Source: Ceratothoa steindachneri (lineage: Eukaryota > Arthropoda > Malacostraca > Isopoda > Cymothoidae). Taken from it: a stretch of 64,000 bases of DNA. This document shows, piece by piece, positions 58,171 to 64,000 of the stretch. The DNA lies in the NCBI GenBank assembly GCA_963969495.1, contig OZ018329.1, forward strand, positions 143,324,021 through 143,388,020, in the 5' to 3' direction. Numbering within the stretch: the stretch's first letter is position 1; each line of letters opens with the position of its first letter. The notes beneath the pieces were generated by a model, which ran no database searches, was not told where the DNA came from, and was given only the letters and a program-made list of their open reading frames with translations. A program made the translations under genes and the position numbers.

Positions 58171-59745
58171 TTTTTAGTCGCAAGCGACTTTATTTCTCAC
58201 TATGTCGATCGGTCGGTTGGTCCCCGTTTTGATTTTTGTTGTTCTATAATAACATCATAACTATTTGGCCGATTATAGCGAGATTTGAAAAACCTCGTTG
58301 TTTTACATTTTCTTTCAAATAATATAATTGGCAAAGCCCTCCCAAGGTTAGCTCTGGAATTATTTTGTTTTGGCAAAAACATCATAACTATTCGCCTGAT
58401 ACTCTGCTAGACTAGACTAGGGTATATAATGCTATACTCTGCTAGCAAGCCTAGAATAAGCTATATACTGTTAGACTGTTAGAGGATAGGCCATAATAAG
58501 CTAAGCTATGCTAAGAATTAATATACAAGGGTAAGATATACTATGCTAATTTAGGCTATAAAATGCTATGCTAGGATAGCTTATAGTATCTTAGGATAGG
58601 CAATACTAAGTTATGCTTGACGAGGGTATAATATGATAGTATAGGCTAAAGGGGTCTAGGATAGTTAATGCTAGGCTAGGTTATACAATGCTAAGCTAAG
58701 CTGAGCGAAGCTATACTAGTCTAGACAGGGCTATACTATGCTGAGGTGTAGGATAAAGTATACTAGGCTAGGGTGGGCTATTCTCTGCTATGCTACCCTA
58801 GGTTAGGTTATGTCAGGTAATACTATGTTAAGCTACGGTAGGCTACCTAATCCAGGCTATAATAGGCTGAGCTATGCAATGTTATTCTAATCTAGGGTAT
58901 GGTATGCTATACTATTCCAGGATATAATAGGCTAAGCTATAATATGATACGTTGGACTATATTATGTTAAGATAGTCGATACAAATCTAGCCTATATTAT
59001 GCTAGGCTAGGCTATAGTAGCCTATTCTTGCCCGGCTATACTATGCAAGGATTTGTCATGCAATTCTAGGCCCAACCTAGTTAGGCTAGGCTAGGCTACT
59101 GTAAGCTAAGCTATACTAGGCAATGCTATGCTAGGCAAGGCTTATACTAGACTATAATATGCTAGGTTAGACCAGGGTCTACTAAGCTAGGCTATAATAG
59201 GATATGATAGGCTAGGCTATACTAAGCTAAGGTTGGATAAAGTAGGCTATATTGTACTAGGTTATACTAGGCTAGCTAGATTATACGAAACTAGGCTAGG
59301 ATAGGGCTCTCACAGCTAGGCTATATATTTTAGGCTATCCTTTCCTATGTTTAGCCAGGCTAGGATAAATTATGCTAAAACAGGGTAGGTTATAATATAC
59401 TATGCTTGGCTATGATATGCTATGCTATACTAGGTAAGTTTCGGCTAAGCTATTCTAGGTTATACAAGGCTATGTATGTTATGCTAAACAATACTATGCT
59501 ATGCTAAAGTATGTAGCTATACTATTCTAGCTTGGCTAAAATAGGGTAGTATTGCTAGACAATACTACGCTATGCTAGGCTAGGATATTCTCTACTATAC
59601 TATGCTAGAGTATGTGGCTATACTATGCTCTTTTAGGCTAGGATAGTCTATCCTATGCTATACAATTCTTTGCTATGTTATAATACACTATGCTATGTTA
59701 TACTATGTTATGAAATACTATGCTGTGCTATGCTCTACTAGGATA
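58171..59745 (+). repeat. AGTCGC-headed repeat family, copy C (long GCTA-rich body)
   Basis: A T-run precedes AGTCGCAAGCGACT (perfect 6-bp arms around AA), then CTCACTATGTCGATCGGTCGGT, about one and a half ~130-bp units (58220-58400), and the joint ATACTCTGCTAGACTAGACTAGG shared with copy B. The body is about 1.35 kb of degenerate GCTAGGCTATACTATG-like minisatellite. Its first ~560 bp align colinearly with copy B, and the rest is unmatched in this window. It ends near 59745. Confidence 0.88.
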
Positions 59746-59781
59746 TGCAATCATCATTATAGAGGTATAATAAGAGTTTAG

Positions 59782-59888
<107 letters not shown>

Positions 59889-60193
59889 CGAGTCTAAGGA
59901 AGTAATATCTAAAGACATCTGGGTTTAGCTTTGCCCCTTCGATGTTCTCCGGTAACATAGGAGAACGGACAAAAGGGTAAATGATACGAGACTGATTCCT
60001 GACCTCAGCTCAAAAAGGCAGGCCCTTCGAGGGTGCACTTATAAACAACCCATTCAAAAGTGCAAACTGCCGATCTCGTATTACCCCCTCTCCGAGCCAC
60101 AAGACGCAAAAGTGCGGGAGACCAACCTAAGGTCCCACATTGCAAGCCCCTCCCCTTCCACCTCCCCACCCACCTCAGCGGGAGTAATTTGGG

Positions 60194-60204
60194 TATATAA
60201 CAGG
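60194..60204 (+). promoter_or_regulatory. TATA box of LTR-like element
   Basis: TATATAACAGG matches TATAAAACAGG at 15750-15740 (minus strand) in the other copy, so the box and its 3' flank are conserved between copies. RNA polymerase II promoter function is inferred. Confidence 0.45.
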
Positions 60205-60653
60205 ATGACCCGTGTAAACTTGGCTTTTTGTTCGTTCCCACCAAAGAGACAAGATAGTCACTGGTTGACAGAAGATTTTTCGAGTTCGACAAGAAGACTC
60301 AAAAATCACCGGTACAAAGTTATTGCAAGTTAAGGAGAATTTTCAGTCCTTGTACAATACCAGATTGTACTAAGGAAGCTCGGCGCCGTTCGATCCCCAA
60401 GATTAGTGAGTATCAACCTACACAGATTGAGGACTCTAAATATTATTCTATCTGAGTTTGAAAACTCTAAACTAGATAGATTTCTCATCCAAAATCGAAA
60501 TTATATAAGCGAGACCCAAATCGCTAGAAAAGAATATAAACATATCCCAACCTTTTCTGAAGGAAATCTTTTTAAGGTCATAAATGTACGAGAACCAACC
60601 CGCCTCATCGGCGTCTTTGTTTTGATTCTCTTACGTTAACTCGAAATTCCGTG

Positions 60654-60661
60654 TGACGTCA
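60654..60661. promoter_or_regulatory. CRE-type palindrome TGACGTCA, second copy
   Basis: Same octamer and context (CCGTGTGACGTCAC) as at 15303-15310. It is preserved although the surrounding copies differ at many positions. Confidence 0.4.
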
Positions 60662-61199
60662 CTTATCCACCTTTAGGCCGAGAAAACTGCAAACTACTTG
60701 AGTTACGCCTCTCAGGAACAAAAATCGCCGAAGAAATTCTTACTGGAATCGGGTATTAATCTTCATTACCTTTTGTAAGTAAAGAATAATCCTGTTATTT
60801 ATGTCCCCGTGCATAAAATTTAGTTTATTGGATGTCTGACTAAGGACAAAGCTATTAACTTAAAATTGTTACCCCGTAAAATTTTATCTCTAATCGAGCC
60901 TCGCGAGCTTGCGCTGTAATACCATTTTCTTTTTAGACGTGTATTAGATCTGTGTGTTTTAATGTTATTTAGTGAGAGGGTTTATGTTTATTAAAGTCTA
61001 TTTTTTGAGGAAAAGCTCTGTTTTAATTATCCTCGAACGAGTTGAAGTGACAATATTTGATAAAGTCAAGAAAGAAACCCCTTTTATGTATTCACTAGAA
61101 TTAAAATAAAGATTAGCACTCTTAGAGCCCGATCCTCAAGCGATCACCGAGGCACGAACCTACACCTCAATTTAAGTTAGTTGGTTTATTGAAAATTAA

Positions 61200-61290
61200 T
61201 AAAACAAATAAATAAATAAATATATATATATTAGCTCGGCTAACCTACGACCATCATCATTATCATCATCATCATCATCATCACTGACTC
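61200..61290. repeat. Short (AAAT)n, (TA)n and (ATC)n tracts
   Basis: AAATAAATAAATAAATA and TATATATATA near 61205-61231, then CATCATCATTATCATCATC-type repeats at about 61251-61283. Confidence 0.9.
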
Positions 61291-61409
61291 TATAGTTTAA
61301 GAAGGGTATTTTTTTGAGTATTTGAATAATATTTTCATCTTAGTTTGATTATGACACGTTTTTTTATCAAAGTTATCTTATATTTTTTTATAATATCCCC
61401 TAAATATCG

Positions 61410-61750
61410 CGAAGTTCAGAAATAAATATAAGTATCGAAATTTGGTGAATTTTTTAAAACCCAAAGAATTATAAATGGTGAAGTTCATAAAATTTATTTT
61501 ATATTTTAGCAACGTAATATTTTGAAAGGGGGAAATTTAGTTTAGAGTTCCTTTTTAAAATTATTTTAATGGGCGAAGTTCAGAAAATTTATAAAAATTT
61601 AACCAAGGCTGCTTTTTTTTATTTTAAATTTTAATCTTAGTGGCGAAGCACAAGCTTCCTCGTAGGGTGGAATGGCGAAGTCATTGCCTGGTATTCTATA
61701 ATATACTATGCTCTAATCTTCTATGGTATATTATGCTATACTATGGAATA
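61410..61750 (+). repeat. Degenerate GCGAAGTTCAG repeats and a GCTATACTATG scrap
   Basis: 'gcgaagttcagaaa', 'ggtgaagttcataaaattt', 'ggcgaagttcagaaaattt' and 'ggcgaagcacaagc' recur about every 70-90 bp. They are followed at 61690-61750 by 'tataatatactatgct' and 'tattatgctatactatgg', which resemble the body of AGTCGC-family copies B and C. It may be a worn tail of that family. Confidence 0.55.
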
Positions 61751-61759
61751 CTGTTGTAC

Positions 61760-63220
61760 CAGTGTGTATCAATCTTTTCAACGTTCTAATTACATAAAAT
61801 TGGGTTACTCAAAATTTGTCGTCCGCCGTATGAATTCTAAAGTTATTTTTTTCCATTTTAATATCATTTTAGTTTTACTCGGTTACCTTGAAGAATTAAA
61901 TGCCTATTATAATATTAATAATTATATCTATTTCACCTTTTGAAACATATTCATCGGTATGCTGAAGATTACATGGCCTTCTGTAATACCATCCTACCAC
62001 TGGGATTTGACCTACAATTACTTAGAAAACTTAGGACATGACTGGATACATTCACAAATTTAAACACCTAAATTGAAGCTAGCAGAGTTGTTGCCATCTC
62101 ATTTACAAACTCTGGTTGACGTTCTGAAATGTGGAAATGAGAAACTACCCAGCAGCCAATCTTGCAAAGAATATGGACCTTATAGTGCTTGAAAAGTGGG
62201 AACTAGGGAAGACTTCTTTTCTAGCCCCCGTTGTAAATTCAAGAGTCACATTCTTAAACAGATCCAAAAGAACTGGGAGCAAGCCAAAAACATATCGCTT
62301 GGAAGAGGAGAGCTACCTGCCTAAGACACTTTCACTAGATAAAGGGACCCCCTGTTGCTATCCTCAGGCGCAAGTGTAAAATTGTTTTTTGCTGTGAAAT
62401 TGGCTGCACTGGTTGCAAAATCTAAACTCAAATTAATTTAAATCCTCTATGGAGATAAAGATGTCTGTGAATGAACTTGCTTTCATTAAAGGTTAGAGAG
62501 AAAGGATTGAGCAAAATAGACAAGTCAATAATTAAAAACTACAAGAAGGTGAAGGAAGAGGAGTTGCTTAGTATAAGAAGGCTAATGTTTCAATGCCATC
62601 AAGTAGAATCATTTTCTTTCCTGAAGAAAATGAAGAACAAATAGATGATGCTCAACATGGAAAGGATTGAATTAATAAAATTCAATTAAAAAGCAGCCTG
62701 AGAATTGGATGGGGCTGGGGAGGGAGGATTTGAAAATCTTATATTGTATTACATTTGTCGTAGAATAGTCTCTCGACGATATACCATATATAACTATTCG
62801 TTGAGGGAATTATTCTAATATTTCGAGTGCGTGGTAATCTGATTGACCGAGGTTAGTCCAAAAGGAGGGGGTTCCTGGAGAGGCTTATTTATCTTCAATA
62901 TGCTTAAGAAGTGGAACAGAGCACAAGGATAATAATATGGCTATCATTAATAAAAGATTTTTATTAATTAAACTATCAACAACACACCAAAATTTTTTTT
63001 ACATAAACGGAGAATGGAAAGGGTCGTGGGAATATCTGACTAATCCGAGGATTAAGATTTGGAGAGGTTTAAAAAGGTAAACAAATAAAAATTAAAGGGG
63101 AGAAATGGTTTGATAAACCATTTAAAGCACAGGGTAGCGTTGACAAAAAGGGAGATGATTAAAGGTAATGCTCAGCTTACGTAATTAAAAAGTTGTTGGG
63201 CAGAGGAAGACGATGCAAAG
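61760..63220. other. Spacer with an unrecognised small ORF
   Basis: A plus-strand frame at 62131-62379 (82 residues) begins MEMRNYPAANLAKN and has no recognisable domain. Further on, 62480-62680 is A/G-rich. No element ends were recognised. Confidence 0.35.
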
Positions 63221-63400
63221 GAATCTTCATACACTAGCGATTTCAAGCAGAAGGGTTCTTTGCGGGGTTGTCCTTAGCAAATGGGACAGACTGTCTTCAA
63301 AGAGTGAGAGCGAAGTAGGGCTCGGAAGTACGAGTGATCTTTGTGACAGCCAAATCGGGGATGTTTTAGATACACAATAGAGGTAATTGCTGAAACCAAG

Positions 63401-63697
63401 CGTTCTCTTGAAGAACGTTAAAAAGGGGGGAATTAAACTATCCTGATGTGATGTCTTGGGAAAGGGAACCATTTCTTGACAAACGGGCATGAAGAACAAT
63501 GGCTGTTCTAACGTTGTTCTCTTATAGAACAACAGATCGGGGGGGGGGTGAGAACCGTCAGTTGTCAAACGGGCACAGAGAACAATGGCTGTTCTAACGT
63601 TGTTCTCTTTCTGAACAACAGGGGGGGGCCAAGTTGACCTGGCGTCTCGAAAGCACGAACTTTGGCACTCAAGAGATATTGTCCTCTTCTGGACAAT
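63401..63697. repeat. Four hairpin units, three followed by long G-runs
   Basis: Perfect hairpins with 6-8-bp arms occur at 63401-63417 (CGTTCT/AGAACG), 63513-63533 (GTTGTTCT/AGAACAAC), 63599-63619 (GTTGTTC/GAACAAC) and 63678-63697 (ATTGTCC/GGACAAT). The first three are followed within 8 bp by G-runs at 63425-63430, 63539-63548 and 63621-63628. Between hairpins 2 and 3 a ~43-bp direct repeat (63478-63520 and 63564-63606) is nearly exact. The 177-residue minus frame across it (63227-63760) has Pro runs from the G-runs and no known domain. Confidence 0.8.
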
Positions 63698-63788
63698 AAG
63701 TGGGTTCTCGAGGTAGAGAGTTCCTAGGTGCACAAGGGAGACCGGATCGGCGTGATGCATCGCGAAGATAATCGGGATCTGATCTGCT

Positions 63789-63815
63789 CCAATCGGGGTA
63801 GCTATGTATAAATAC
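63789..63815 (+). promoter_or_regulatory. CCAAT / TATA promoter-like pair
   Basis: CCAATC near 63791 and TATAAATA near 63807 sit in a GGGTA...TACCC inverted context. It could be an LTR promoter continuing beyond the window. It does not match the LTR-like block at 60180. Confidence 0.3.
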
Positions 63816-64000
63816 CCGTAGCGAACTCCATGGTGTAGGGGATAATTGAGTGAGGGACTTCAGGGAATGCCCCAGTCGCGCCTGGGAAAATACCTTATCT
63901 GCCCATAAACCTAACTCAATCTGGCGAGATCGACAAATGGAGGCGAAACGGGGGAGTGAATCTCCTTGATTAAATATTTGCTTCTTGATTAGATATTTGC

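Larger units (their letters stand above)
60180..60780 (+). mobile_element. LTR-like dispersed element, copy 2
   Basis: Plus-strand homologue of 15190-15790, sharing at least ten landmarks in the same order (TATATAACAGG, GGCTTTTT, ACCGGTA, TGCAAGTTAAG, hairpin, CTATCTGAGTTTGA, CTAGATA, TTTTGATTCTC, CCGTGTGACGTCAC, CAGGAACAAAAATCG). No gag lies downstream in the window, so it may be a solo LTR or a decayed copy. A perfect hairpin GTACAAT-ACCAG-ATTGTAC is at 60352-60370. Confidence 0.62.

Overview
This is a eukaryotic, AT-rich, non-coding window packed with decayed transposable elements and tandem repeats. I find no convincing host gene, tRNA or rRNA, and nothing prokaryotic such as operons or CRISPR. 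The mixture is animal and most likely arthropod: mariner and Tc1, piggyBac, a Penelope-like element, Jockey-type and CR1-type LINEs, and Ty3/gypsy LTR elements, with long (TA)n/(TG)n tracts. The zinc-knuckle, RNase H and RT sequences look most like decapod crustacean repeats as I remember them, but that placement is inference, not proof.

Layout. 1-0.53 kb: tandem ~130-bp units of a repeat family headed by AGTCGC...GCGACT. 0.65-3.1 kb: two mariner elements with TIRs and TA duplications, one internally deleted and one nearly full length with a frameshift. 3.4-5.1 kb: a minus-strand Penelope-like element with a hammerhead-like motif at its 3' side. 5.1-6.3 kb: Jockey-type ORF1 on the minus strand. 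8.4-11.2 kb: a Jockey-type LINE 3' half whose RNase H/C-terminal part is tandemly triplicated (3 x 625 bp). 11.9-15.8 kb: a minus-strand Gmr1-like Ty3/gypsy copy with a probable 5' LTR. 18.4-19.05 and 23.9-24.8 kb: piggyBac remnants. 20.2-21.1 kb: second copy of the AGTCGC family. 22.6-23.1 kb: CR1-type fragment. 24.8-28.6 kb: a second Gmr1-like copy in which integrase precedes reverse transcriptase. 29.2-30.9 kb: CR1-type LINE RT. 30.9-35.2 kb: plus-strand conventional Ty3/gypsy with 3' LTR. 40.5-43.5 kb: second Jockey-type LINE. 43.9-45.4 kb: CR1-type ORF1 (esterase-like) plus endonuclease. 45.9-46.7 and 48.7-49.4 kb: fragments of an IS630/Tc1/mariner transposase. 50.2-52.9 kb: a Tc1 element split by a third AGTCGC-family copy. 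53-57 kb: unresolved, more GC-rich sequence. 57.2-57.8 kb: a 63-bp minisatellite. 58.2-59.7 kb: fourth AGTCGC-family copy. 60.2-60.8 kb: LTR-like element matching the one at 15.2-15.8 kb. 63.4-63.7 kb: hairpin plus G-run repeats.

The genes do not cooperate as a pathway. The window is a record of nested insertions and internal amplification. The most interesting unit is the AGTCGC-headed family. It has a terminal palindrome, a (CGGT)n stretch, ~130-bp subunits and then a long minisatellite body. One copy interrupts a Tc1 transposase between 5-bp direct repeats, and removing it with one repeat restores the local frame. Two other copies carry the same degenerate GCTA-rich body in colinear order, so the low-complexity DNA itself was copied as part of the element.
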